Positions 17,187 to 26,258 of a DNA stretch of 64,000 nucleotides are shown here, one piece after another (the first letter of the stretch is position 1; the number at the start of each line of letters is the position of its first letter). The DNA lies in contig JAOAPY010000013.1 in NCBI GenBank assembly GCA_025463135.1, positions 124,001-188,000 of the forward strand, read 5' to 3'. A program made the position numbers and the translations under genes. Source of the stretch: Acidobacteriota bacterium (GTDB lineage Bacteria; Acidobacteriota; Blastocatellia; Pyrinomonadales; Pyrinomonadaceae). The notes beneath the pieces were generated by a model. It did no database searches and was not told the DNA's origin. It worked only from the letters and a program-made list of their open reading frames with translations.

Positions 17187-17525
17187 GTGAAGGCAGAAAA
17201 GTTCCGCAAGCTGGCGCTCAGTCTCCCCGAAGCGTTGGAACAGTCGCATATGGACCATCCAGACTTTCGTGTCGGTGGCAAGATCTTTGCGACCCTCGGA
17301 CCGGACGAGGACTGGGGCATGGTCAAGCTTACGCCGAATCAGCAGGAGCCGCTGGTACGCAGCGACCCCGGCATCTTCCAACCGGCCAGTGGAGCCTGGG
17401 GCCGTCGCGGCGCCACGATCGTCCAACTTGCCGAAGCGGATGAGTCAACTGTCCGACAGGCCCTGCGCGACGCCTGGCGCAACACCGCGCCGAAGCGGCT
17501 GGTCAAACAATTTGATGAGCAGTAG
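17187..17525 (+). CDS. MmcQ/YjbR-family protein
   Basis: 112 residues, the full family length. Seen: LALSLPEALEQSHMDHPDFRVGGKIFATLG and a C-terminal helix ...LRDAWRNTAPKRLVKQF, both typical of the CyaY-like fold of MmcQ/YjbR proteins. Some members bind DNA; the biological role is not settled. AAAC-AGGTG precedes the start but no strong ribosome site. Single gene. Confidence 0.87.
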   Translation: MKAEKFRKLALSLPEALEQSHMDHPDFRVGGKIFATLGPDEDWGMVKLTPNQQEPLVRSDPGIFQPASGAWGRRGATIVQLAEADESTVRQALRDAWRNTAPKRLVKQFDEQ

Positions 17526-17596
17526 TCAGGAGTACAGATGCCGTCAGCAATCTGCGTTAGTACGCAAGTTGATGGTGTTAAGAATTACGCTGTTTT

Positions 17597-17760
17597 GGCT
17601 CCGTTAGGAGCCCAATGTTTATAGCGACCAGCGCACAACATAATCCTTCGCTCCGTTAGGAGCGAGACACTACTTCGCAGAATATTTCGCTCCTAACGGA
17701 GCTCTCATACAAATCTGAATATACTTGCGGGTCTATAAACATTTCGTCCCTAACGGGACT
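17597..17760. repeat. GCTCCGTTAGGAGC-family composite palindrome
   Basis: Four inverted units: GGCTCCGTTAGGAGCC, CGCTCCGTTAGGAGCG, GCTCCTAACGGAGC and CGTCCCTAACGGGAC. An outer pair ATGTTTATAGCGACC / GGGTCTATAAACAT makes the whole element a nested hairpin. It lies in the 17526-17911 gap. Confidence 0.75.
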
Positions 17761-17810
17761 AAATTCTGTACCTCAGGACCGTTGCAAGTGAGTCAACTTT
17801 TCCATTGAAC

Positions 17811-17896
17811 TTTCTTTGCGTGCTTTTGCGTCTTTGCGGGAAATTCGCCCTTGAGGATTCTGCCGCAAAGATGCAAAGGAATCTTGTCTGTCTGAG
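17811..17896. repeat. CTTTGCG-family palindromic element, copy 2
   Basis: Left arm TTCTTTGCGTGCTTTTGCGT, right arm CCGCAAAGATGCAAAGGAAT, then CTTGTCTGTCTGA. Closely matches copy 1 at 12196-12291. It lies just past the aldehyde dehydrogenase stop. Confidence 0.72.
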
Positions 17897-17911
17897 TTGT
17901 AGCATGTAATC

Positions 17912-19420
17912 TCACTTCCCGAACCACCCAATCGGCTTGCCCGAAAGATCAACCCACACGCTCTTCACTTGCGTATACATTTCCAGCGCGTGCTTGCCCA
18001 TTTCCCGTCCGTAGCCTGATTGCTTGTAGCCGCCAAACGGCGAAGCGGCATTGAACATGTTATAGGTATTGATCCAAACCACACCCGCATGAATCTCTTT
18101 CGCGAAGCGGTGCGCGCGCACGATGTCTCTGGTCCAAATACCGGCAGACAAACCATAGATCGTATCGTTCGCCTGCTTCAGCAAATCATCTTCGTCTTTG
18201 AAAGTAATCACCGAAACCACTGGTCCAAAGATCTCTTCCTGCGCAACGCGCATGCTATTGCTCACGTCGCTAAAGATTGTGGGTTGGAAGAAATAACCGT
18301 TCTTGAATCCCTCATCCAGTTGTGGCGACCCGCCGCCGCTCAGCACGGTCGCTCCCTCGTCGCGCGCGTACCCCACATAACTCTTGATGCGATCAAGCTG
18401 TTCGCAGGACACCTGTGGTCCCATCAAGGTCGCCTTGTCCAAAGGATCGCCGACTTTGATCTTTTCGGCTTTCTCTTTCAGGCTGGAAAGGAACTGGTCC
18501 TTCACTCGCTCTTCGACGAACAAACGCGAGCCGGCGCAGCACACCTGGCCCTGATTAAAAAAGATTCCCATCATCGCGCCGTTAACCGCCTGCTCAATGT
18601 CGGCGTCGGCAAAAACGATGTTCGGCGCCTTGCCTCCCAGCTCCAGTGAAACCTTGGTCAAATTATCAGCAGCGGCCCTGGCGATTAGTTTTCCCACTTC
18701 AGTTGAGCCGGTGAAGGCAATCTTGTCTATTCCGGGATGCGAAGCCAACGCCGCGCCTGCTGTTTCGCCGTAGCCGGGAAGAATATTCACCACGCCATCA
18801 GGAAACCCTGCCTCCTGAATCAGCTTGCCGAGTTCCATGGCGGTTGTTGGAGTCTGCTCCGCGGGCTTCAGGACTATCGTGTTCCCCGCGGCCAATGCGG
18901 GCGCGAGTTTCCACGCGGCCATGAGGAGCGGAAAGTTCCAGGGAATGATCTGACCGCACACGCCGACCGGCTCGCGCAATGTGTAGTTGAACATATCGCC
19001 CGGCACGGGAATCGTCTCGCCTTCGATCTTGGTGGCCCAGCCGGCGAAGTACTCGAAGTTTTCAGCTACTTGCGGCAGATCAACGAATAGCGATTCGCGA
19101 ATCGGTTTACCATTGTCCTGTGTTTCCAGCTGCGCCAGTTCAGTGGCGTGCTGTTCAATCAACTGTGAAAGTTTGTACAGCATGCGACCACGATCGCGGG
19201 CGCTGATTTTGGACCACTTGCCCTCCAGCGCCCGGCGCGCCGCGGCCACAGCTTTATCGATGTCGGCCTTGTCTGCCTCGGCGACTTCCGCCAACGTTTC
19301 ACCGGTTGAAGGGTTCGGCGTAGTAAACGTTTTGCCTGATTCCGCATCGACCCACTGACCATCGATAAATAACTGGTACTTGCGCATAGTGTTTGTTTCC
19401 GCTGGTTGAACTGATGACAT
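17912..19420 (-). CDS. NAD(P)-dependent aldehyde dehydrogenase
   Basis: 502 residues from the ATG at 19420, which has GAGAGGAG upstream. The longer open frame (to 19525) starts inside a repeat and has no ribosome site. Oxidises aldehydes to acids. Seen: IPWNFPLLMAAWKLAPAL, the catalytic base motif LELGGKAPNIV, the catalytic cysteine in FFNQGQVCCAGSRLFV (near residue 300) and EIFGPVVSV. Best fits the broad ALDH1/betaine-aldehyde group; the substrate cannot be told. Neighbouring aconitase is on the same strand about 110 bp upstream, but the gap holds a repeat. Confidence 0.93.
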   Translation of the reverse strand: MSSVQPAETNTMRKYQLFIDGQWVDAESGKTFTTPNPSTGETLAEVAEADKADIDKAVAAARRALEGKWSKISARDRGRMLYKLSQLIEQHATELAQLETQDNGKPIRESLFVDLPQVAENFEYFAGWATKIEGETIPVPGDMFNYTLREPVGVCGQIIPWNFPLLMAAWKLAPALAAGNTIVLKPAEQTPTTAMELGKLIQEAGFPDGVVNILPGYGETAGAALASHPGIDKIAFTGSTEVGKLIARAAADNLTKVSLELGGKAPNIVFADADIEQAVNGAMMGIFFNQGQVCCAGSRLFVEERVKDQFLSSLKEKAEKIKVGDPLDKATLMGPQVSCEQLDRIKSYVGYARDEGATVLSGGGSPQLDEGFKNGYFFQPTIFSDVSNSMRVAQEEIFGPVVSVITFKDEDDLLKQANDTIYGLSAGIWTRDIVRAHRFAKEIHAGVVWINTYNMFNAASPFGGYKQSGYGREMGKHALEMYTQVKSVWVDLSGKPIGWFGK

Positions 19421-19445
19421 GATGACTCCTCTCTTGAAATTAATA

Positions 19446-19523
19446 GTCCGACAAAACTTCCGTTTGTCGTTGTGTCCGCAGGAACATTTTGGGTAGATAA
19501 CGACAAACTGAAGTTTGTCGGAC
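19446..19523. repeat. GACAAACTTCAGTTTGTC-family palindrome, copy 1
   Basis: GTCCGACAAAacttccgTTTGTCG at the left and CGACAAACTGAAGTTTGTCG at the right. Related copies are at 44296-44395 and 55970-56080. It lies between aconitase and aldehyde dehydrogenase and produces a spurious in-frame N-terminal extension of the latter. Confidence 0.75.
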
Positions 19524-19529
19524 ATCTAC

Positions 19530-22424
19530 TTAAAAATCAGTAGTGCCGGCGAGCAATTGCCTGAGCACGTAGGGCAGAATTCCGCCGTGCTGGTAGTAAT
19601 CAATTTCTACGGGCGTATCTATGCGCAAGGTCACCGGCACACTCTCAGTCTCTCCTTTGACCCGATGGACCACCAGCGTAACGTCCTGTTGTGGTTTCAC
19701 ACCCTGCTCAAGTCCGATCAAATCGAATCTTTCGGTTCCGTCAAGACCCAGAGACGCGGCATTCACACCGTCCTTAAACTGGCAGGGCAACACGCCCATA
19801 CCCACCAGGTTACTCCGGTGAATACGTTCAAAGCTTTGCGCGATTACGGCCTTCACGCCAAGCAACCGCGTCCCTTTCGCGGCCCAGTCACGTGAACTTC
19901 CGGTCCCGTACTCCTGCCCGGCAATAACCATCAGCGGCACCCCTTCACTTTGATACCTCACGGCGGCGTCGTAAATGCTAAGGCGATCGCTGCTCGGTTG
20001 ATGTATGGTGACACCGCCTTCAACCCCGGGCACCATTAGATTCTTGATCCGCACATTGGCAAAGGTACCGCGCACCATCACTTCATGATTGCCGCGCCGC
20101 GAGCCATAGCTGTTAAAGTCTTCAATCTTCACACCTTTTTCCTGAAGATAAAGACCAGCGGGCGAGTTGGCCTTAATGGCGCCTGCCGGGCTGATGTGAT
20201 CGGTGGTAACTGAATCGCCAAAGATCGCGAGTGGGCGAGCAGTCCTGACGTCGCACCACTCTTCAACGGCATTACTAAAGCCTTCGAAGTAAGGTGGCTC
20301 CTGGATATAAGTTGACGCGGAATCCCACTCGTAAACATTTCCTGTGCTGGTGGGAATTTCGTTCCAGAGCGGATTCTGTTCAGCAAAGTCGCGGTACAGA
20401 GCTCGATATGTTTCCGGGTCCAAAGCCGTGCGCATCAACGCGCTAATCTCCTGCATGGTCGGCCAAATCTCCCGCAGATAGACGTCCTTGCCGTCGCTGT
20501 CCTGGCCCAGCGCGTCCTGCGAAAGATCAATGTCCACTCGACCGGCAATGGCAAAAGCCACCACCAACGGCGGACTCATCAAGAAGTTTGCCTTTATGCT
20601 TTGGTGAACGCGCGCTTCAAAGTTGCGATTGCCTGACAACACGCTGGCGCCGATCAGATCGTGTTCCGTCACCACGTGTTCGATGGCCGGATCCAACGGG
20701 CCCGAATTGCCAATGCAGGTGGTGCAACCATAGCCGACAAGATTAAAGCCCAGCGTGTCCAGATAAGTCTGCAAACCGGTCTTTTGGAGATAATCAGTCA
20801 CGACTCGCGAACCGGGGGCCAGCGAGTTCTTCACCGCGGATCGGACCGTTAAGCCGCGCTCAACCGCCTTCTTGGCCACCAATCCCGCCGCCAGCATCAC
20901 GCTCGGATTGGAAGTGTTGGTGCAGGATGTGATGGCAGCGATTAGGACATCGCCATGGCCCAGATCAACTTCGGCGTGGGGAAATTCTTCCGGGTGCATT
21001 TCTTCAAGACGATCAGGAGTGGGACGATTGTTGACCATCTCCGTTTCGCTCCACACACTCGTGTTATGTGGGGTGACGACACCAATGCCCCCAGCCGCGA
21101 CGGGAACGCTCGTGGGCCGTTGCTCTCCGCCGCCCGCTATCGCGGTTTGGGCCACATCAACCGTTCCTATGCGCGTAAAATACCGCGCCGCGATTTCATC
21201 GCTTGTTTTTCCATAACCGCCTTCAGAAATCGGTTTGCGCAGCAGGTCGCCAAACTGGCGCTTCAGGCTTGCTAACTCGATGCGATCCTGTGGCCGCTTG
21301 GGGCCGGCGACGCTGGGAGAGATGGTGGAGAGATCCAGATCAAGCACGATGCTGTAGTCACAGTCACCTTGCTGCGGAATTCCAAACAGCCCCTGCGCCT
21401 GGTAATAGCTGCGCACTGCGGCAATCTGACTCTCGGTCCGGCCCGTGGCTGTCAGGTAAAGGCAGGTCTCTTCGTCAACCGGGAAGAAACCCATGGTCGC
21501 GCCGTATTCCGGAGCCATGTTCGCAATAGTCGCGCGGTCGGTTACCGAGAGACTGGTCGCGCCCTCACCGTGAAACTCAACAAATTTTCCGACTACCTTG
21601 GCCTTGCGCAACATCTCGGTGACGCGTAACACCAGGTCCGTCGCCGTCACGCCTTCAGCCAGGCTACCGTACAAGTGAACGCCCACGACATCGGGCGTCA
21701 GAAAATAAACGGGCTGGCCCAACATGGCAGCTTCGGCTTCAATGCCGCCCACTCCCCAACCCACGATACCCAGGCCATTGATCATCGTCGTATGCGAATC
21801 GGTACCAACCAACGTATCTGGATACCAGAGGCCGTGCTTTTCCCAAACACTTCTGGCCAGATACTCGAGGTTCACCTGATGACAGATGCCGATGCCTGGC
21901 GGAATTACTCCGAAACCATCGAATGCCTGCGTACCCCACTTGAGGAATTGATAGCGCGAGTTGTTGCGTTTGAACTCCATCAAAATGTTTTTCTCAAACG
22001 CATCTTTCGTGCTGGAAAAATCAACCTGGACAGAGTGATCGATTACCAGATCCACCGGAACCAGAGGTTCAATCACGCCGGTATTCTTGTGCAAGCGGGC
22101 CACTGCAGATCGCATGGCGGCCAAATCGACAAGCAAGGGCACGCCCGTAAAATCCTGAAGCAGCACACGCGCTACGACAAAGGGAATCTCTTCCGTCCGC
22201 GGCCCATTCGCTTTCCAGTTTGCTAACTCACGGACGTCCTCTTCAGTTATCTTCGTCCCGTCAAAGTTGCGCAACACCGATTCCAGGACCACACGAATGC
22301 TGACAGGCAATCTGGAAACTGGTCCCACGCCTTCTTTTTCCAGCTGCGGCAATGAATAAAACTGTCCGGTCTTTCCCGGCTCCGACGCAAAAGTTTGCAG
22401 TGAATTGAATAGATTGTGTGGCAT
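19530..22424 (-). CDS. acnA: Aconitate hydratase (AcnA/IRP type)
   Basis: 964 residues. Converts citrate to isocitrate through cis-aconitate in the TCA cycle; a [4Fe-4S] enzyme. Seen: [29 protein letters not shown], the cluster cysteine in [10 protein letters not shown] and the pair in [14 protein letters not shown], and the swivel-domain motifs [14 protein letters not shown] and [16 protein letters not shown]. About 60-70 residues longer than E. coli AcnA: an extra segment around residues 430-490 (Gly/Ala/Pro-rich, then [20 protein letters not shown]) precedes the cluster loop. A good promoter lies 90 bp upstream. Confidence 0.95.
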   Translation of the reverse strand: MPHNLFNSLQTFASEPGKTGQFYSLPQLEKEGVGPVSRLPVSIRVVLESVLRNFDGTKITEEDVRELANWKANGPRTEEIPFVVARVLLQDFTGVPLLVDLAAMRSAVARLHKNTGVIEPLVPVDLVIDHSVQVDFSSTKDAFEKNILMEFKRNNSRYQFLKWGTQAFDGFGVIPPGIGICHQVNLEYLARSVWEKHGLWYPDTLVGTDSHTTMINGLGIVGWGVGGIEAEAAMLGQPVYFLTPDVVGVHLYGSLAEGVTATDLVLRVTEMLRKAKVVGKFVEFHGEGATSLSVTDRATIANMAPEYGATMGFFPVDEETCLYLTATGRTESQIAAVRSYYQAQGLFGIPQQGDCDYSIVLDLDLSTISPSVAGPKRPQDRIELASLKRQFGDLLRKPISEGGYGKTSDEIAARYFTRIGTVDVAQTAIAGGGEQRPTSVPVAAGGIGVVTPHNTSVWSETEMVNNRPTPDRLEEMHPEEFPHAEVDLGHGDVLIAAITSCTNTSNPSVMLAAGLVAKKAVERGLTVRSAVKNSLAPGSRVVTDYLQKTGLQTYLDTLGFNLVGYGCTTCIGNSGPLDPAIEHVVTEHDLIGASVLSGNRNFEARVHQSIKANFLMSPPLVVAFAIAGRVDIDLSQDALGQDSDGKDVYLREIWPTMQEISALMRTALDPETYRALYRDFAEQNPLWNEIPTSTGNVYEWDSASTYIQEPPYFEGFSNAVEEWCDVRTARPLAIFGDSVTTDHISPAGAIKANSPAGLYLQEKGVKIEDFNSYGSRRGNHEVMVRGTFANVRIKNLMVPGVEGGVTIHQPSSDRLSIYDAAVRYQSEGVPLMVIAGQEYGTGSSRDWAAKGTRLLGVKAVIAQSFERIHRSNLVGMGVLPCQFKDGVNAASLGLDGTERFDLIGLEQGVKPQQDVTLVVHRVKGETESVPVTLRIDTPVEIDYYQHGGILPYVLRQLLAGTTDF

Positions 22425-22510
22425 AGAAACTCAGAATTCTCTCAGTGAAAGATGTTCGTTTTGTCTTTCATTGAAATCAGGGGGATGGGAGTTTTGTTTT
22501 AGCAAATTTC

Positions 22511-22539
22511 AGTTTAGGGTCGGCTCAGCGAATCGTCAA
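22511..22539 (-). promoter_or_regulatory. Sigma70-type promoter for aconitase
   Basis: Minus strand: TTGACG (22539-22534), 17-nt spacer, TAAACT (22516-22511), about 90 bp before the acnA start. The 22425-22859 gap otherwise holds the hairpin at 22724 and no gene. Confidence 0.5.
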
Positions 22540-22723
22540 GCAAGCGCCTGGTGAGGCTTTGAAAGAGTGCTCAGGGTGACACGCCCTTTGAAACGCGCGC
22601 CCAATAAGCGCAGCCCAACAGCGACCAGCGATGACTATTCGCGACCCCGGTTATTTGTTATAGTTCCCCTCACAAAACGTGAAGCAGTGAAGACATTGTT
22701 GTAGCGGTAAGCAAGAACTGGAA

Positions 22724-22751
22724 CGCAAACCCCGACTGGTCGGGGTTTGCG
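22724..22751. repeat. Perfect 13-bp hairpin upstream of the DUF6335-like gene
   Basis: CGCAAACCCCGAC, two bases, GTCGGGGTTTGCG. A very stable stem with a two-base loop, about 110 bp before the start at 22860. No T-run on either side; shares its core with the hairpin at 15855. Confidence 0.65.
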
Positions 22752-22859
22752 CTCAACCTTGAACACCCGGAGTGCTGACGCGAATTAACAGTTTGTGTTA
22801 CAGGTTGTTTCCGATGTTTTTGAAAATACAGGACCGACTTTAAAAGGGGGAATCTCATC

Positions 22860-23258
22860 ATGCCGACGCAGAAACCGGAAGAATTTGAATACATTAGTAA
22901 TAATCCAGACTATGTTCCTGATCCTGAGATCGAGGCAGTAATGGAAGAAGAGATTCTGCGCGCGCCAAAAGATCCGGAGTTGCTGGCCCAACGTCTGCGC
23001 AACAACACAGCGGCTTCGCCGGGTGACGCGGGGGGTGATTTGGACGCGTCGTGGGAAGACGTCAACGAAACCGGCTCGGAAACAGTAGCCGGCGACAATC
23101 CTACTCCCGATCAATCGAATGTTGAGGAGAATGCGTTGGCAGTCGGAGTCAGTTTTGAAGACAATGAAGAGTTGGAATTTGAAGAGAAGATCGAGAAGCG
23201 CGATCGCGATCGCTTTGAACTGGACGAGAATTCAAAAGGCGAAGGGGATATGATCTGA
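22860..23258 (+). CDS. Small acidic protein, DUF6335-like
   Basis: 132 residues, strongly acidic. A ribosome site AAAAGGGGG precedes the ATG. Recognised pattern: GGDLDASWEDVNETGSETV, then PTPDQSNVEE, a DNEELEFEEKIEKRDRDR stretch and ELDENSK. This resembles cyanobacterial DUF6335 proteins, whose function is unknown. No membrane segment or catalytic motif. Stands alone. Confidence 0.68.
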   Translation: MPTQKPEEFEYISNNPDYVPDPEIEAVMEEEILRAPKDPELLAQRLRNNTAASPGDAGGDLDASWEDVNETGSETVAGDNPTPDQSNVEENALAVGVSFEDNEELEFEEKIEKRDRDRFELDENSKGEGDMI

Positions 23259-23314
23259 TAGCCAGGCCGGGACTTCCTGCGGGTACAACCTGCTTTTACG
23301 GGTGGATTCTTTTA

Positions 23315-23476
23315 TCTCATTCTCGCCCGGTTTCAACCGGGTGGCCAACGGCATTCATTGGTCAAAGAACCGTTTCAACGGTTTACCTTTTCGATTCAGC
23401 AAGTCGGAAACCGTTGAAACGGTTCCAATATCGTTGCCAGTCGAAATCACCCGGTTGAAACCGGGTGTGAATGAGA
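23315..23476. repeat. CCGGTTTCAACCGG-family composite palindrome, copy 2
   Basis: Outer arms TCTCATTCTCGCCCGG... / ...CCGGGTGTGAATGAGA, with CCCGGTTTCAACCGGG, AACCGTTTCAACGGTT, AACCGTTGAAACGGTT and CCCGGTTGAAACCGGG inside. Same layout as 15891-16045, with better symmetry. Lies between convergent genes. Confidence 0.78.
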
Positions 23477-23539
23477 CAAATCACTGAAGTTCAAAGCAGA
23501 AATGATTCACTAAGTCTCAGCCAGGGATCACGATAAACC

Positions 23540-23989
23540 TCAAAACAGCTTGCGGCTGTCGAGGAGAATCGTCACTGGTCCATCGTCTACCAGTTCAACC
23601 TGCATCATGCTACGAAAGCTTCCGGTTGCTACCTGGACAACTTTCTTTCGGCAGTTCGCTACGAAATACTCATAAAGCGGCCCAGCATTTTCAGGTGCTG
23701 CGGCATGGATCCACGAAGGCCTAAGTCCGCGCCGCACATCTCCATAGAGTGTAAATTGAGAGACGACTAACAACGCGCCTGCGACGTCCCGCACGGAAAG
23801 ATTCATCTTCCCTTCGCTGTCGTCAAAGATTCGCAGGTCGGCGATCTTGTCGGCGAGATAATCAGCATCCGTCAGCTGATCATCCCCAGCGATACCCAGC
23901 AAAACGACGAGACCGCGTTCGATCTCGCCCATGACTACTCCATCAACAATTACCTTCGCGCGTGTCACGCGCTGAACTACGGCTCGCAT
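23540..23989 (-). CDS. dtd: D-aminoacyl-tRNA deacylase
   Basis: 149 residues, full length. Hydrolyses D-amino acids (and glycine mischarged on tRNA-Ala) from tRNA. Seen: N-terminal [33 protein letters not shown] (the SQFTL motif of the active site) and the C-terminal [11 protein letters not shown] (in place of the more common NDGPVT, one substitution). Stands alone, 94 bp after gatB on the same strand; co-transcription is possible. Confidence 0.95.
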   Translation of the reverse strand: MRAVVQRVTRAKVIVDGVVMGEIERGLVVLLGIAGDDQLTDADYLADKIADLRIFDDSEGKMNLSVRDVAGALLVVSQFTLYGDVRRGLRPSWIHAAAPENAGPLYEYFVANCRKKVVQVATGSFRSMMQVELVDDGPVTILLDSRKLF

Positions 23990-24083
23990 TCTATTTCTTG
24001 CGCGGTCGCCGGGGGGTCGTTTAGAAATCGGACTTGTCCACCGGTGCGTCCGAGCGCAAGTGCCCTCTCTAAACGGGGAGCCC

Positions 24084-25556
24084 CTATGACAGCTTTGCCT
24101 TCAACCGTTCGTTCACAACTCGCGGGTTGGCCTTGCCTTTTGAAGCCTTCATTACCTGACCTACGAAAAAGCCAAAGAGCGTTTCTTTGCCGGATCGATA
24201 GCTTGTGACTTGTCCCGGATTTGCCGCGAGCACTTCATCAATTACGCCATCGATCTCGCCCGTGTCACTGACCTGGGCCAATCCCTGTTCTTCAACAATC
24301 GCCGCGGCAGTCCTGCCGGTCTTGAACATCTCGACCAGCACATCCTTGCCCTGCTTGCCGCTGATCTTGTCTTCGTCGACCAAGCGCAGGAGTTTACCCA
24401 ACTCCTGCGGCGGTATTGGCGAGGCACTGGCCGCCAGACCAGACGACTCCAACTCGCGTAACAACTCTGACCGGATCCAGTTTGCAGCCGTGCGAGCATT
24501 GCCCGAAGCTTCGACCGCGCTTTCGTAATAGTCCGCCAGGGTGCGCTCGGACGTCAGCTGGGAAGCATCACTGAAAGACAAGTCATACTGTTGCACAAAG
24601 CGCTGGCGTCGCTCTTCAGGCAACTCAGGCATCGAGGCTTTGACGCCGTCAATAAATTCGACCGAAACCTCCAACGGAGCAAGATCGGGTTCGGGAAAGT
24701 AGCGATAGTCATGCGCTTCTTCCTTTGAACGCATCACGCGCGTCTCTTGTGCTCGCTCGTCCCACAGACGTGTTTCCTGGTTTACCTTCCCTCCGGATTC
24801 CAACAGTGTGATCTGCCGCTCGATCTCGAACTCAATCGCCCGCTGCATAAAGCGCACCGAATTCAAGTTCTTCAACTCGACCTTCGTGCCAAATGTCTCG
24901 TTGCCGATACGCCGCACGGAAACGTTCGGCTCACAGCGCAGGTTGCCTTTTTCCATGTCCGCTTCCGATGCGCCGACCCAACGCAGAACGCGCCGCACGT
25001 GATTGACATAATCGTGCGCTTCCCAGGAAGAACGAAATTCAGGTTCGGTCACAATCTCAGCCAGCGGTGTGCCGGCGCGATTCAAATCGATGTAAGAGAA
25101 GCGATCAACGTCGGGCAGTCCCTCGTGAACGTTCTTGCCGGCATCCTCCTCGAGATGCAGCCGGGTGATGCGAATCCTCTTCGGAGCCCATTCCAGCGGG
25201 TGTCCCGCTTCGTCCCGCCGTGCGGTCATGATCTCCAGTTCGCCATTGGCTGAGAAGGGTTGATCGTACTGCGAAATCTGGTAGCCCTTGGGAAGGTCCG
25301 GATAAAAATAGTTCTTGCGAGCAAATATCGATCGCTCATTGATTTGCAGACCCAGCGCCAATGCCGCGCGCGCACCTAACTCAACGGCGCGACGATTCAA
25401 TACCGGTAACGCGCCCGGCAGCCCCAGGCATACCGGACAGGTGTTTGAGTTCGGCTCGTCGCCAAAGTGTGTGGAGCAGCCACAAAAGATCTTTGATTCG
25501 GTGCTCAACTGAGCATGAATCTCTAATCCGATTACTGTTTCCCAACCGTTCTTCAT
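24084..25556 (-). CDS. gatB: Aspartyl/glutamyl-tRNA amidotransferase subunit B
   Basis: 490 residues from the ATG at 25556; the open frame upstream is not GatB-like. Part of GatCAB, which amidates Glu-tRNA(Gln) and Asp-tRNA(Asn). Seen: [37 protein letters not shown] (zinc-binding Cys), [21 protein letters not shown] and RCEPNVSVR. The C-terminal YqeY-like tail domain (about 340-490) is complete and ends [14 protein letters not shown]. gatA and gatC are not in this window. Confidence 0.96.
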   Translation of the reverse strand: MKNGWETVIGLEIHAQLSTESKIFCGCSTHFGDEPNSNTCPVCLGLPGALPVLNRRAVELGARAALALGLQINERSIFARKNYFYPDLPKGYQISQYDQPFSANGELEIMTARRDEAGHPLEWAPKRIRITRLHLEEDAGKNVHEGLPDVDRFSYIDLNRAGTPLAEIVTEPEFRSSWEAHDYVNHVRRVLRWVGASEADMEKGNLRCEPNVSVRRIGNETFGTKVELKNLNSVRFMQRAIEFEIERQITLLESGGKVNQETRLWDERAQETRVMRSKEEAHDYRYFPEPDLAPLEVSVEFIDGVKASMPELPEERRQRFVQQYDLSFSDASQLTSERTLADYYESAVEASGNARTAANWIRSELLRELESSGLAASASPIPPQELGKLLRLVDEDKISGKQGKDVLVEMFKTGRTAAAIVEEQGLAQVSDTGEIDGVIDEVLAANPGQVTSYRSGKETLFGFFVGQVMKASKGKANPRVVNERLKAKLS

Positions 25557-25650
25557 ATTCAACTCGAGTGGAAAGATTTTGAGGCGAAAGTATAGCATCG
25601 GCCGAAAACTGCTCCCAATGCGATCAGCGGGGGAGTTCAGCCAAAAAACT

Positions 25651-25680
25651 TTGCAAATAGGCGCTGGAGTTTGATATACA
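25651..25680 (+). promoter_or_regulatory. Possible sigma70-type promoter for the DUF4383-like gene
   Basis: TTGCAA at 25651, an 18-nt spacer, TATACA at 25675-25680. It points toward the gene at 25787 from the divergent gap with gatB. Confidence 0.35.
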
Positions 25681-25786
25681 TCCCGCCCATCAAAGGTTTT
25701 ACTCTCAAGGTTTAGAAACGTGGCTACTTTCTCGAGGAGCCACCCGACCGTTTTCCAACCTTTCACAAAGGAGAAAAAGAGTCACC

Positions 25787-26146
25787 ATGGCCAAGACAGT
25801 TTGCAAGCTGCTCGGAATTGTTCTTCTCATTGTCGGCTTGTTGGGCTTTACTCATATCCTGGATCCGCTGGGCGCCCACGTTGGTCCAGCGTATGCCTCG
25901 CATAACCTGGTTCACATCGTATCCGGGGTGCTGGCATTGTATTTCGGCTTTGCGGGCTCGATGTCGGGAGCCAAAGGCTTCTGCATTGTCTTTGGCGTGG
26001 TGTACCTGCTGCTGGGGGTGGTTGGCCTGGTAAAAGGTAACCTCGACATTCCGGCGCTCAAACTCATGCTCGGCCACGTTGACCATCTAATTCACGTGGT
26101 GTTGGGCGTCGGTTTTCTCGCAGGCGGACTGTTGACGAAGAAGTAG
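25787..26146 (+). CDS. Four-helix membrane protein, DUF4383-like
   Basis: 119 residues with four TM helices (about 5-24, 42-60, 64-82, 95-115) and AAAGGAG upstream. The pattern HNLVHIVSGVLAL... and ...HVDHLIHVVLGVGFLAGG matches DUF4383, small bacterial membrane proteins with paired His-containing helices. Function unknown. Confidence 0.78.
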   Translation: MAKTVCKLLGIVLLIVGLLGFTHILDPLGAHVGPAYASHNLVHIVSGVLALYFGFAGSMSGAKGFCIVFGVVYLLLGVVGLVKGNLDIPALKLMLGHVDHLIHVVLGVGFLAGGLLTKK

Positions 26147-26164
26147 TTTCCGTCGCTAAAACAT

Positions 26165-26234
26165 TTCAGGGTGCAAGCGTCTCTCAAATTCCTCCGGGTA
26201 TCAGCCCGAGGTCTGGTGAATCTTGCACCCTGAA
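26165..26234. repeat. 13-bp inverted repeat between convergent genes
   Basis: TTCAGGGTGCAAG and CTTGCACCCTGAA, 44 bp apart, with an inner CTCCGGG/CCCGAG pair. It lies between the DUF4383-like gene and the TonB receptor, which converge; it could slow both polymerases but lacks T-runs. Confidence 0.6.
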
Positions 26235-26258
26235 CGTGTCCTACGACCCACTCAAAAC

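Noticed and set aside
17597-17760. Possible CRISPR-like array
   Set aside because: The units alternate in orientation, spacers differ in length and no cas gene is near; this is a palindromic element.
18020-18649. Plus-strand frame of 209 codons opposite aldehyde dehydrogenase
   Set aside because: Antisense shadow of a well-conserved gene; composition follows the other strand and no motif is present.
19421-19525. N-terminal extension of aldehyde dehydrogenase (35 residues)
   Set aside because: It is encoded by the GACAAACTTCAG palindrome and has no ribosome site, whereas ATG 19420 has GAGAGGAG.
24747-25253. Plus-strand frame of 168 codons opposite gatB
   Set aside because: Shadow of the conserved gatB gene.
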